A stretch of DNA of 64,000 nucleotides from the NCBI RefSeq assembly GCF_020687805.1, contig NZ_JAJEWQ010000002.1, forward strand, positions 189,300 to 253,299. Reading direction: 5' to 3'. Positions 26,538 to 35,465 of this stretch are shown one piece after another (the stretch's first letter is position 1; each line of letters starts with the position of its first letter). The DNA is from Planctobacterium marinum. GTDB taxonomy: Bacteria > Pseudomonadota > Gammaproteobacteria > Enterobacterales > Alteromonadaceae. The notes under the pieces are model-generated. The model was not told where the DNA came from and searched no databases. It worked only from the letters and a program-made list of their open reading frames with translations. The position numbers and the translations under genes were made by a program.

Positions 26538-29219
26538 ATGAAGACTCGATATAGAGCAAGTAAGATCTCAGTTGCAGTCGCTCTTTCAATGTTAGCAAGC
26601 CCAGTGCTTGTCTACGCTCAGGAAGACGACGCGGCAATTGAAGAAGTTGTTGCCAGAGGTTCTCGTTTACAGGGAACCGCGGCAGCAGTAATCGAAGAGC
26701 GTAAGAACCAGGCTTTTGTTGCAGACATTTTAGGTGCTGAGCAAATATCTCGTACTGGTGATGGTGATGCCGCTGCGGCTCTTCGAAGAGTGACTGGTTT
26801 GACGTTAGTAGATGGCAAATTTATCTACGTGCGCGGACTAGGTGAGAGATACTCCAGTGCCCGGTTGAATGGCGCAGCAATTCCGAGCCCAGACTTAACT
26901 CGTAACGTTATACCACTGGATATATTTCCCACCAGCGTGATAGAGAGCCTGTCTGTACAGAAAGCATATTCCCCTAACATGCCTGCGGCATTTGGTGGCG
27001 GTAACGTTGATATCAGAACTAAATCCGTTCCTGGCGAGTTTGTAGGTGGGATTCAGGTTGGCGTTGAAGCTGACTCCAATAGTTCTGATGGCTTTACCTA
27101 TAACCGCAATGAAAATGGACAACCTGAAGCGTTAAAAAATGCCGTTTTACACTACAAAGGTGATTTTTCATTAGCCAGCATTATTAACCGTGATGTGTTA
27201 ACTAATAACGAAAGTGCCACGGCAGCTCAGCAGGCGACGACAGTCAACCATGATTTGATGAAGTCACTCCCGCGAGATATGTCGATTACTGACGGTTCAC
27301 TGGACCCAAATTATTCCATTCAGGCGTTTATTGGCGATAGCTACGACGAAGATTGGTTGGGCGGAACTATCGGGTTTTTGGCATCGGTTGCTTACGATAA
27401 TAAATGGAAGTATACAGAGCGACGTAATGCCGTTATTAACCCCAATCAGGTTGAAAGCGACTGTTCGACAACACTGGACACTGAAGAAGCCGTTGCCAAT
27501 TCATGTTTTGATCAGTTTGTTGATTCGGAAGTTACCAATGAAAACGAGCGTCTAAATGGGCTGTTAAACATTGGCTACCGACTGGGTACTCATAGCATTA
27601 GCTACAATAAAATATATATTGAAGATAATGAAGATGAAGCTGAAATTTCGATACTGCAAAACCCGACACTAAACAACACCATTGTGAGTGGTAATAGGGC
27701 CGGCCGGGAACATAGTTTCACCTTCGAAGAGCGTACTTTAGACGTGGATCAATTTCGCGGTCAACACACGCTACTTGATTACTGGGGAATTGGCGCCGAC
27801 TGGCAATATACCCAATCAGAAGCTGAAACAGATATTCCACTGCAGGCAACCTACGCGTTTACCGATCAATATGATGATAACCAGCAATATGTTGACAGCA
27901 TCATAAGTGGTGGCAATGGCCAGGTAAACTATGAGTTTGTAGAAATGGATGACTACATGAAATCCTGGGGCGGCAATGTAAACTTACCAATCTCATTAGG
28001 CAAATATGAGTTGGAGTTCAGAGCTGGATGGGATGTTCTTGATCGTTCCAGGTACTACACTACCTCGAGCTTTTTCGTAAACAACACAGGTACCGCTGTT
28101 AGTGTCAATGACGATTTGAGTGATATAAACGGTATAACTTCATACCTGGATAATCAGTTTATTGACAGTACTAACCTTCAGTTAGCGTTTAACGAACCTG
28201 AGTTGTCTGAGCCAGATGATTATTTGGCGGCACAAAAAGTAGAAGCAGGATATGGCTCATTCGATGTAATTTATGATAACACGTGGCGTATTAGTGGGGG
28301 TCTTCGTTTTGAAGACTTTAAACAGGTCGCCATTGGAACATCATCTTCAATATTTACCCGTGAAGATTTTGAAGCGGTATATAGTGAAGAAAACATCATG
28401 AATGGCTCAGTGCAGCAAAGTGATTGGTACCCTTCGCTTAGCCTGACTTACATTAATGGTGACGACTACCAATTGAGATTTGGTTACGGTGAAACTGTCG
28501 TTAGGCCGGATTTAAGAGAAGTTGTTCCGGTAGGTTATTTTGATCCTTTAACGGATATAAGAACCTCAGGTAATACTCAGCTAACGGCAAGTACACTTAA
28601 GAACTATGATGTTCGATATGAGTTGTATTATCCCAATGGTGATAATTTGGCATTGTCATTATTTTACAAGGATATTGCTGCTCCCATCGAAACTATCCTG
28701 AGAATTGGTGATTCTTCCTATACTGCTGGTTTTACCAATGGTGACACTGCTGAGCTTTATGGAATCGAGGCTGAGTGGTTATATGACTTATCCTGGTTGG
28801 CAAGTGGCTTCTTTACGTCAGGAAACATCACATTAAGTGACTCTGAAGTAACCATAGATGCGGCTGATGCCGGAAGCTTAACCAATACAACCAAGCGGAT
28901 GAATGGTCATTCAGAGTACGTAGTGAACCTTCAACTAAGCTACGATTCAGCTGATGGTGAACACAGTGCTTCTTTGGTTTACAACGTGTTTGGGGAGCGA
29001 ATTCTTGCATCAGGTATCAATGGCCGTGAAGATGCTTTTGAACAACCGTTCCATTCTTTAGATGTAGTTTATTCTTACTATCCTTCGTTTAATAGTACAA
29101 TAAAGTTCAGGCTAAAGAACCTTCTTGGCGAGGACCAGGAAGTAACACAAAACGATATCGCTGTTCGCACCCGAACTGTTGGTACAACGTTTAACGTAAG
29201 TTACAAATACGATTTTTAA
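26538..29219 (+). CDS. TonB-dependent outer-membrane receptor
   Basis: The 893-residue receptor has a signal peptide (cleavage near VYAQ, about residue 27), a TonB-box-like stretch (IEEVVARGSR), an N-terminal plug domain (about 50-170; VDGKFIYVRGLGERYSS, AFGGGNVDIRTKS) and a long beta-barrel ending in Phe (SYKYDF). Such receptors use TonB energy to import scarce substrates across the outer membrane. Its neighbours are a Pho-box-preceded lipoprotein upstream and a full TonB operon downstream, and phoBR-pstS close by, so a phosphorus-containing substrate is a reasonable inference, not shown. Confidence 0.9.
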   Translation: MKTRYRASKISVAVALSMLASPVLVYAQEDDAAIEEVVARGSRLQGTAAAVIEERKNQAFVADILGAEQISRTGDGDAAAALRRVTGLTLVDGKFIYVRGLGERYSSARLNGAAIPSPDLTRNVIPLDIFPTSVIESLSVQKAYSPNMPAAFGGGNVDIRTKSVPGEFVGGIQVGVEADSNSSDGFTYNRNENGQPEALKNAVLHYKGDFSLASIINRDVLTNNESATAAQQATTVNHDLMKSLPRDMSITDGSLDPNYSIQAFIGDSYDEDWLGGTIGFLASVAYDNKWKYTERRNAVINPNQVESDCSTTLDTEEAVANSCFDQFVDSEVTNENERLNGLLNIGYRLGTHSISYNKIYIEDNEDEAEISILQNPTLNNTIVSGNRAGREHSFTFEERTLDVDQFRGQHTLLDYWGIGADWQYTQSEAETDIPLQATYAFTDQYDDNQQYVDSIISGGNGQVNYEFVEMDDYMKSWGGNVNLPISLGKYELEFRAGWDVLDRSRYYTTSSFFVNNTGTAVSVNDDLSDINGITSYLDNQFIDSTNLQLAFNEPELSEPDDYLAAQKVEAGYGSFDVIYDNTWRISGGLRFEDFKQVAIGTSSSIFTREDFEAVYSEENIMNGSVQQSDWYPSLSLTYINGDDYQLRFGYGETVVRPDLREVVPVGYFDPLTDIRTSGNTQLTASTLKNYDVRYELYYPNGDNLALSLFYKDIAAPIETILRIGDSSYTAGFTNGDTAELYGIEAEWLYDLSWLASGFFTSGNITLSDSEVTIDAADAGSLTNTTKRMNGHSEYVVNLQLSYDSADGEHSASLVYNVFGERILASGINGREDAFEQPFHSLDVVYSYYPSFNSTIKFRLKNLLGEDQEVTQNDIAVRTRTVGTTFNVSYKYDF

Positions 29220-29231
29220 TCGACTTAATGA

Positions 29232-29257
29232 ATTGGGCTTCCGATTGGAAGCCCAAT
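29232..29257 (+). terminator. Stem-loop after the TonB receptor
   Basis: A perfect 11-bp inverted repeat (29232-29242 with 29247-29257, loop GATT) lies just past the receptor stop. The following bases AATTACCTTCC are not a clear T-run, so it is only a probable terminator. Confidence 0.6.
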
Positions 29258-29298
29258 AATTACCTTCCTGTTTTGATTACAACAACACTTCTAAACCG

Positions 29299-29532
29299 TC
29301 AACTTTCTTGAACATCTGGTTTGTAATCTCGGCCAGGGGCAAAAACAGAAATTCTCGTAATGTAAAACGGCAAATCAATTGACACACAGCTTGCCTTTTT
29401 CAGCTTTGTCATATTTCTTCCATTAACCATCAATAAGATAACTTCCGGCTGCGAAAGCATTACTACGGGAAAGTTGGCCGACACTATGCCTGCAAACTCG
29501 GCCTGCTTAATTGGGGCGGCTGCGAAGCGCAT
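29299..29532 (-). CDS. Possible small protein in the receptor-TonB gap (doubtful)
   Basis: In the 430-bp gap 29220-29649, the longest minus-strand frame encodes 77 residues without a recognisable domain, starting MRFAAAPIKQAEFAGI. It has no clear ribosome-binding site and its upstream DNA is the Pho-box region of the TonB operon. It may be real or a chance frame. I see nothing else in the gap besides the stem-loop and the Pho box. Confidence 0.2.
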   Translation of the reverse strand: MRFAAAPIKQAEFAGIVSANFPVVMLSQPEVILLMVNGRNMTKLKKASCVSIDLPFYITRISVFAPGRDYKPDVQES

Positions 29533-29551
29533 TTGAGCGCAGCAAAATGTG

Positions 29552-29585
29552 ATGTAATAAAACGATCATATTTCCCCCCTACAAT
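29552..29585 (+). promoter_or_regulatory. Predicted PhoB-activated promoter of the TonB operon
   Basis: ATGTAAT (29552-29558), AAAA and CGATCAT (29563-29569) form a PhoB-box-like pair in 11-bp phase; each half-site matches CTGTCAT in five of seven positions. A good -10, TACAAT (29580-29585), follows after 10 nt. No -35-like TTGACA is present, as expected for an activator-dependent promoter. It predicts that the six-gene TonB operon responds to phosphate. Confidence 0.65.
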
Positions 29586-29649
29586 CTCGCACCATCTTCG
29601 GGCGGTACGCCCAATTGTATAGTTAACACACATCTTAGGGTCTTTTTAT

Positions 29650-30423
29650 ATGAAGTTTTCCAAAACTTTTACCCTTTCAGTTGTAGCTGCAGCTTTGTCT
29701 GTCACTGCTATGACAGGAAGTGCTCAGGAAGATGGTTATATCAAACCAGCCATTGATACTGCTAAGCAAATTAACGAATCTGCCGCGACGTCTCAGGAAA
29801 AAGTTAATGCTTACTCTGAGCAGGTGGGCAACAAATTGCAAACTTTCAAAACCATCAATAAAGAAACCGATGGTTTGCGTGTTTATAACACCCAGTTGGA
29901 AAAGCAAATTGCTAACCAGGTTGCGGAAATGGCGGCACTGAATAAGTCCATTGACGAAGTCAGTGTGATTGAACGCCAAATCACCCCATTGATGATACGC
30001 ATGATTGACGGACTGGAGCAGTTCGTGGAGCTGGATGTGCCGTTCTTACCAAAAGAGCGCTCTGACCGCATTGAATCATTACGCGACATGATGGACCGTG
30101 CAGATGTGTCTTCTTCTGAGAAGTTTCGACGTGTTATGGAAGCTTACCAGGTAGAAATGGATTACGGCCGCACTATGGAAGCTTACTCAGGCATTTTAAG
30201 TCTGGGTGGTCAGGAACGCGATGTCGACTTTTTGAGAGTTGGCCGTACCGTATTGGCCTATCAAACCCGTGATGGCTCTGAACAAGGTGTCTGGAATCAG
30301 GACACCAAGACCTGGGACATGCTGGATTCCAGCTACCGCACACAGTTGACCAGTGGCTTGCGTATGGCGAAAAAGCAAAAAGCCCCTGACCTGTTAATGC
30401 TACCGGTTAAGAAGACCAACTAA
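29650..30423 (+). CDS. DUF3450 periplasmic protein, first gene of TonB operon
   Basis: The 257-residue protein has a signal peptide (cleavage near GSAQ, about residue 25) followed by a long predicted coiled coil (about 40-110; QLEKQIANQVAEMAALNKS) and a compact C-terminal domain (YRTQLTSGLRMAKKQKAPDLL). This matches DUF3450, a family of unknown biochemical role found upstream of TtpC/ExbB in Vibrio, Shewanella and Alteromonas TonB2-type clusters. It probably forms part of the periplasmic portion of the energising complex. The stop is 12 bp from the next gene, so they are co-transcribed. Confidence 0.88.
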   Translation: MKFSKTFTLSVVAAALSVTAMTGSAQEDGYIKPAIDTAKQINESAATSQEKVNAYSEQVGNKLQTFKTINKETDGLRVYNTQLEKQIANQVAEMAALNKSIDEVSVIERQITPLMIRMIDGLEQFVELDVPFLPKERSDRIESLRDMMDRADVSSSEKFRRVMEAYQVEMDYGRTMEAYSGILSLGGQERDVDFLRVGRTVLAYQTRDGSEQGVWNQDTKTWDMLDSSYRTQLTSGLRMAKKQKAPDLLMLPVKKTN

Positions 30424-30435
30424 GGATATTGCGCA

Positions 30436-31797
30436 ATGAAAAAGTTCGTTAAAGTTATCTCTACATTGTTCGTTGCCTCCGTCTTATCTGGTGGTGCAAT
30501 GGCACAAAACAAAAACCTCGACCTGGATGCTTTGTTAAAGCAACTGGAAGAAGGTAAGTTTGCTCAGAACCAACAAAACCAGCAGCGTGAACAACAGTTC
30601 CGTGCTCAGGTTGCAGAGCAAGATCGCATGATCCGTGAAGCACAGCAAACCCGTGCCAATGAAGAAGCCAAAAGTGAGCGTCTGGAAACCTCGTTTGAAG
30701 AAAACGAATTTAAAATCGCTGACTTACAGGGTGCATTGGACAAGCGCTTAGGTTCACTTAAAGAGTTGTTTGGTGTGCTGCAGCAAGTGTCGGGCGACAC
30801 CAAAAACAAATTCCAAAACTCGGTGATTTCTGCGGAAATTCCTGGTCGTGGTGAATTCCTTGATAACCTGGCGCAGTCAATGGGTAAGTCCTCTAAGCTG
30901 GCATCCATTGAAGAAATTGAGCGTGTCTGGTTTGAAATTCAGCGTGAAATGACCCAGGCCGGTAAAGTGACAAACTTCAGTACTGAAGTGGTTGAAGCCG
31001 ACGGTAGCAAAGTCACCAAAGATGTAACCCGCGTAGGTCCTTTTGCACTGGTAGCGGATGGCAAATACCTGGATTTCAATCCGGCCACTGGCACCGTCGC
31101 TGAATTAATTCGTCAGCCTGCGGACCGTTACAAAACCTCAATCAACGAACTGGAAGCGTCCAGTGGTGAATTTGTTAAATTTGGTTTAGATCCTACCGGT
31201 GGCTCCATTCTGGGTTTGCTGGTTCAGGCGCCAAACCTAAAAGAACGTGTTGAGCAAGGTGGTTTAGTGGGTTACATCATTTTGGGTGTGGGTGCAGTAG
31301 GCTTCTTACTGGCTATCATTCAGTTGATTAACTTGTCACTGATTCAAATGAAAGTGAATGCTCAGCAAAAATCGACAACACCGAAAGCGGATAACCCGCT
31401 GGGTCGTGTGTTACTGGTTAAAGACAAGTACCCGGAGGCGGATGTAGAAGCATTAGAACTGCATTTAACAGAAGCTATCCTGGGTGAATTACCTAAGTTA
31501 TCTCGCTTTTTGACTATCGTTAAAATCATTTCAGTTGTGGCACCGTTAATGGGACTGTTGGGTACCGTAACCGGTATGATCAATACCTTCCAGGCGATTA
31601 CCTTATTTGGTACCGGTGACCCTAAACTGATGGCTGGTGGTATTTCTCAAGCCCTGGTAACTACCGTGCTGGGTCTGGTCGTTGCAATCCCAACTACCTT
31701 GTTATACGCATTCTTAAACACGCGCAGTAAAGGCATTGTTGCAGTTCTGCAAGAACAGTCTTCAGGGGTGATTGCAGAGCGCGCTGAAAGAGGTTAA
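30436..31797 (+). CDS. ttpC: TtpC-type MotA/TolQ/ExbB proton-channel protein
   Basis: The 453-residue protein has a signal peptide, a periplasmic coiled-coil region of about 90 residues (QQREQQFRAQVAEQD, ENEFKIADLQGALDKRL), an extra periplasmic domain, then a membrane core: helix near 275-300 (VGYIILGVGAVGFLLAII) and the TolQ/ExbB segment (VVAPLMGLLGTVTGMINTF, GGISQALVTTVLGLVVAIP). In Vibrio, TtpC is required in addition to ExbB2-ExbD2 for TonB2 function. It lies five bases before exbB in the same operon. The family call is solid; the symbol is by architecture and gene order. Confidence 0.88.
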   Translation: MKKFVKVISTLFVASVLSGGAMAQNKNLDLDALLKQLEEGKFAQNQQNQQREQQFRAQVAEQDRMIREAQQTRANEEAKSERLETSFEENEFKIADLQGALDKRLGSLKELFGVLQQVSGDTKNKFQNSVISAEIPGRGEFLDNLAQSMGKSSKLASIEEIERVWFEIQREMTQAGKVTNFSTEVVEADGSKVTKDVTRVGPFALVADGKYLDFNPATGTVAELIRQPADRYKTSINELEASSGEFVKFGLDPTGGSILGLLVQAPNLKERVEQGGLVGYIILGVGAVGFLLAIIQLINLSLIQMKVNAQQKSTTPKADNPLGRVLLVKDKYPEADVEALELHLTEAILGELPKLSRFLTIVKIISVVAPLMGLLGTVTGMINTFQAITLFGTGDPKLMAGGISQALVTTVLGLVVAIPTTLLYAFLNTRSKGIVAVLQEQSSGVIAERAERG

Positions 31798-31802
31798 TAG
31801 CT

Positions 31803-32330
31803 ATGTTCATCGAGTTTTTTGAGGCTATTCGCGATTTTACGGAAACCGGTGGAGCCGTTGTGTTCTACATCGGTATCCTGATCTTCGTGATGTGGCTACT
31901 CATATTGGAACGGGCGCTGTACTTCTTCATCTGGCATCAGAAGGCTAAAAATGAAGCCATTGCAAACTGGGGAGCGCGTCAAGATCGCAGCTCCTGGAAC
32001 GCAGAGCAAATTCGACAAATGATGATTTCGCGTTTGCACCTGGGTATGAACAGTAACGTGTCTATTATCCAGGCGCTGGTGGCATTGTGTCCTTTGTTGG
32101 GCCTGATGGGAACCGTAACCGGCATGATTGAAGTGTTCGATGTCATGGCGATTTCCGGTTCAGGCAATGCCCGTTCAATGGCATCCGGTGTCTCTAAAGC
32201 CACTATCCCAACTATGGCCGGTATGGTCGGTGCGTTGTCAGGGGTATTTGCTGTAGCCTGGTTAACCAGAACAGTTAAAGCCGAGCGCACACATGTTGAA
32301 GAAGCATTAGAACTGGACAGACATATCTAA
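31803..32330 (+). CDS. exbB: ExbB-type proton-channel subunit
   Basis: The 175-residue inner-membrane protein has three hydrophobic segments: VVFYIGILIFVMWLLILE near residue 20-37, LVALCPLLGLMGTVTGMIE (about 96-114) and TIPTMAGMVGALSGVFAVAWL (about 133-153). The conserved GLMGTVTGM stretch marks the MotA/TolQ/ExbB family. With ExbD it uses the proton gradient to drive TonB. It is short, as in ExbB2 proteins. Confidence 0.93.
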   Translation: MFIEFFEAIRDFTETGGAVVFYIGILIFVMWLLILERALYFFIWHQKAKNEAIANWGARQDRSSWNAEQIRQMMISRLHLGMNSNVSIIQALVALCPLLGLMGTVTGMIEVFDVMAISGSGNARSMASGVSKATIPTMAGMVGALSGVFAVAWLTRTVKAERTHVEEALELDRHI

Positions 32331-32369
32331 AGTGCCGGGTGATGAACCCGGCCTTAAAGCGAGAAATTT

Positions 32370-32777
32370 ATGAAACAGCATTTTCAAAATCTGGTAGAAG
32401 AGGAAGAAGCCACAATCGATATGACGCCCATGTTGGACGTCGTATTTATCATGCTTATCTTCTTCATTGTAACGGCATCCTTTGTTAAAGAAGCGGGTAT
32501 TGACGTCAATCGTCCGGAAGCCTCTACGGCGGCTGCAAAGCCCAGAGCGACTATTCTGGTGGCGATTTCCGACAAAGGTGAAATCTGGATTAACAAGCGC
32601 AAGGTCGACGTGCGCGCAGTACAAGCCAACATTGAGCGTTTGAAAGCAGAAAACCCACAGGGTTCTGTCGTTATTCAGGCTGACAAAGAAGCGAATGTTG
32701 ATAAGTTAATCAAAGTAATGGATGCAGCACGTGCCGCCGGTGCATATGACGTATCTATTGCGGCAGCAGAGCAGTAA
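32370..32777 (+). CDS. exbD: ExbD-type biopolymer transport protein
   Basis: The 135-residue protein has a short cytoplasmic head, one membrane helix (DMTPMLDVVFIMLIFFIVTA, about residues 18-37) carrying the conserved Asp (MLDVVF) essential for proton coupling in the ExbD/TolR family, and a periplasmic domain. It is three bases before tonB and 39 bp after exbB. Confidence 0.95.
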   Translation: MKQHFQNLVEEEEATIDMTPMLDVVFIMLIFFIVTASFVKEAGIDVNRPEASTAAAKPRATILVAISDKGEIWINKRKVDVRAVQANIERLKAENPQGSVVIQADKEANVDKLIKVMDAARAAGAYDVSIAAAEQ

Positions 32778-32779
32778 TT

Positions 32780-33388
32780 ATGATTCGGGTATTGATTGCG
32801 TTAATTCTCAGTGCAGGTATCACAATGGCCCTGTTTTATGTAATGCAGTCGTTGATCGAAAGTGGTGGTAGCGCGTTAACGGACGCGCCCAAAGGCCGGG
32901 TACTGGACTTTGTCCGGGTGCCTAAAGAAGAAGCGGTAGAGCAAAAAGAGCGCAAGCCTCGTAAGCCACCGCCGCCAAAAGAGCCACCACCACAAATGGA
33001 TCAACCTCAGCTTGACTCATCAACACCTAACGCTGAAGGCAGTGGCATGGACTTCTCTCAAGACGTTTCCACAGATGTGGCATTGGACGGTGGTTTGGCT
33101 TTGGAGTCCGGCGACGGTGAGTATCTGCCCATAGTCAAAGTGGCGCCGGTATATCCACGGAGAGCTTTACAACGTGGAATCGAAGGTTACGTTATTGTTG
33201 AGTTTACGGTGACTAAACAGGGTTCAGTACGCGATCCTGTGGTAGTGGAAGCACAGCCACAAGGGATATTTGAGCAGGCGGCTATTGATGCTGCGATGAA
33301 ATTCAAATACAAGCCGCGCGTAGTGAATGGTGAACCTGCAGAAGTATCGGGTATACAAAACCGTATTTCTTTTGAAATTGATGGTTAG
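32780..33388 (+). CDS. tonB: TonB energy-transducing protein
   Basis: The 202-residue protein has one N-terminal membrane helix (about residues 4-26), a proline/lysine-rich spacer (KERKPRKPPPPKEPPPQ, about 55-72) and a C-terminal TonB domain (YPRRALQRGIEGYVIVEFTV, about 127-146) ending shortly after KYKPRVVNGEP. TonB spans the periplasm and contacts the TonB box of receptors. The spacer is short, as in TonB2-type proteins. Confidence 0.95.
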   Translation: MIRVLIALILSAGITMALFYVMQSLIESGGSALTDAPKGRVLDFVRVPKEEAVEQKERKPRKPPPPKEPPPQMDQPQLDSSTPNAEGSGMDFSQDVSTDVALDGGLALESGDGEYLPIVKVAPVYPRRALQRGIEGYVIVEFTVTKQGSVRDPVVVEAQPQGIFEQAAIDAAMKFKYKPRVVNGEPAEVSGIQNRISFEIDG

Positions 33389-33397
33389 AGGTAAGCA

Positions 33398-34723
33398 ATG
33401 TTAAAACACTCTTTATCAAGAATTGCTTGCGCTCTATTCGGAGTTGCTGTTTATGTTGCACCTGCAACGCATTCGGTAATTTCGGGTGGCATTGTGCTGG
33501 CACAGGAAGAACAAGCTACTGAACGCAAATTGAAACGGGTTCCTGCATTAAGGGGCAAGGTTTATGAGCAGCTAGCCAGAGCCCAAAAGGCCGGAGACGA
33601 AGGCAGTATTGAAGAAGCAATAGAAATATTGGATAAGGTGAAGGATAAATCTGGATCCATGAATAGCTATGAAATAGCTATGATGTACAATTTCTATGGG
33701 TTTATTTACTACAATGCCGAAGACTTTAGCCAGGCATTCGAAGCGTTCAAGTCAGTGGTTGCTCAAGATCCAATACCAGAAAGCTTTGAACAGGCCACAT
33801 TGTTTAGTTTGGCGCAGTTAAGTCTGATGCAGGAAAAGTACAATGATGTGATCACTTATCTGGAGCGTTGGGAAGCGCTGAATCAGGGAAAGATCCCGGC
33901 TAAAAACTATGTGCTGAAAGCACAGGCCATGTACCAAAGCAAAGATTATCAGCAGGCAGCTGATTATATCGAACTGGCTATTGCGACGCAGGAAGACAAT
34001 CCCGATGACGGCATTGCCGATGAAAACTGGTACATTCTGCAACGGGCCATTTATTACGAGCTAAAGCAGCCTAAAAAGGTCACTGAAGTACTGGTTAAGT
34101 TGGTGCGCTACTATGATAAACCCAAATACTGGATACAGTTGGGTGGTATGTATGGCGATATCGGTCAGGAGAAAAAACAACTGGCGGTGATGGAAGCGGC
34201 CTATCAGATGGGATATGTGGAGTCTGGCAACGATATGTTTAACCTGGCTCAGCTGTATTATTACCATCAGGTGCCTTATAAAGGCGCGCGGATCATGGAA
34301 GAGGCCATGGACAATGGCAAACTGGAGCGCAACCTGAAGAACCTGCGGTTTTTGTCGCAATGTTATGCAGCTTCCCGGGATAACGACAAGGCTATTCCTG
34401 TGATGCAGGCGGCCGCGGAATTGTCTGAAGATGGCGAGTTAAATGCACAATTAGCACAATTGTTCCTGAACTCAGACAACTGGGATCAGGCTATCGATAA
34501 TGCGCGCATCGCTTTGGATAAAGGCGATATTCGCAGCCCGGGTACAGCCCACCTGGTGATTGGTATGGCCTTGTTTAACAAGCAGCGATTTGCTGAAGCG
34601 CTTAACGCCCTGGCAGAAGCTGAGAAATTCAAAGGCACTTCCAGAATGGCGAAGCAGTGGATGCAATACGTCTCTTCTGAGAAGAACAGCTTTGAGCGCA
34701 TTCAGGCGGAACTGTCTTCTTAA
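33398..34723 (+). CDS. TPR-repeat periplasmic protein, last gene of TonB operon
   Basis: The 441-residue protein has a signal peptide (cleavage near VLAQ, about residue 40, unusually long) and repeated helical pairs that fit tetratricopeptide repeats (NFYGFIYYNAEDFSQAFEAF, YVLKAQAMYQSKDYQQAADY, LVIGMALFNKQRFAEALNAL). It resembles the TPR protein at the end of Vibrio TonB2 clusters, where such a protein has been tied to function with certain receptors. It probably interacts with TtpC or TonB. A strong terminator follows. Confidence 0.85.
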   Translation: MLKHSLSRIACALFGVAVYVAPATHSVISGGIVLAQEEQATERKLKRVPALRGKVYEQLARAQKAGDEGSIEEAIEILDKVKDKSGSMNSYEIAMMYNFYGFIYYNAEDFSQAFEAFKSVVAQDPIPESFEQATLFSLAQLSLMQEKYNDVITYLERWEALNQGKIPAKNYVLKAQAMYQSKDYQQAADYIELAIATQEDNPDDGIADENWYILQRAIYYELKQPKKVTEVLVKLVRYYDKPKYWIQLGGMYGDIGQEKKQLAVMEAAYQMGYVESGNDMFNLAQLYYYHQVPYKGARIMEEAMDNGKLERNLKNLRFLSQCYAASRDNDKAIPVMQAAAELSEDGELNAQLAQLFLNSDNWDQAIDNARIALDKGDIRSPGTAHLVIGMALFNKQRFAEALNALAEAEKFKGTSRMAKQWMQYVSSEKNSFERIQAELSS

Positions 34724-34753
34724 CAACTGCCTTGTTATCAACATTGCTGATAT

Positions 34754-34779
34754 AAAAAAAGCGCTTCGGCGCTTTTTTT
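34754..34779. terminator. Bidirectional terminator after the TonB operon
   Basis: AAAAAAAGCGC (34754-34764), a TTCG tetraloop and GCGCTTTTTTT (34769-34779) form a symmetric hairpin. It ends the plus-strand TonB operon. The A-run also makes it able to stop minus-strand transcription from the following small membrane-protein gene. The remaining DNA to 34962 shows no gene. Confidence 0.92.
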
Positions 34780-34962
34780 GTGCCTGGCAAATTTAGCCCA
34801 ATCCAACTATAAACTGAGATTTAAATTAACGGCTTAACTCATCTTAGCGCGGCCTTTCAGACGTGGATGTGAAAATGACTAGCATCGGGTTTTTTAACGG
34901 ATGATGTCAAAATGGGGAAATAGGCCTGCTTCTAATGCGATATCAGAGTAGAACAGCAACAA

Positions 34963-35394
34963 CTATACGGTTTTCCGGCACTGCATAAACACCCAGCCAC
35001 CGACAGCACCGGCTAAAATCTGGCTTAAAAAGCCCAATTCCGTTCTGGCACCCGCGATCAGCGAGACGTTAAAAATCGGGTGCATTGCCAGTAATGCACA
35101 GCACATGGCCAGTAATCCCGCAACAGGGTATCGAATGGCGGGCAGGGGACGAACCCAACGTGACAGACCTTCTACAATCAGAAAGCCAACCAGCAGTGAC
35201 AGCAGAATGATGGCACCATAACCCGGCAATAAACCGATGAGATCAGACAATGTCATGCTTAACCTGTCGGCGAGGGGAATAGTAACGCCAACATCGGTCA
35301 GCGCCGCCAGCACAAATTGACTGTGCGCTATGCTGGCAATGCAGAAGGTGGTCAGCACCGCGACTGAGAAATGCAATAATAGTTTTATGGACAT
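34963..35394 (-). CDS. Hypothetical four-helix membrane protein
   Basis: The 143-residue protein has about four hydrophobic segments (residues 5-28, 60-78, 88-106 and a last one near 122-138) and few charged residues. I do not recognise a family. It stands alone between the TonB operon and a divergent soluble aldose-dehydrogenase-like gene. No catalytic motif is apparent. Integral membrane nature is the only firm statement. Confidence 0.6.
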   Translation of the reverse strand: MSIKLLLHFSVAVLTTFCIASIAHSQFVLAALTDVGVTIPLADRLSMTLSDLIGLLPGYGAIILLSLLVGFLIVEGLSRWVRPLPAIRYPVAGLLAMCCALLAMHPIFNVSLIAGARTELGFLSQILAGAVGGWVFMQCRKTV

Positions 35395-35465
35395 GGTATC
35401 TAATCACTTATGCCTGTCTACTGCTCACTATTAAAACACTGGTAATCGCTCCTGTCTTCCCTAAA

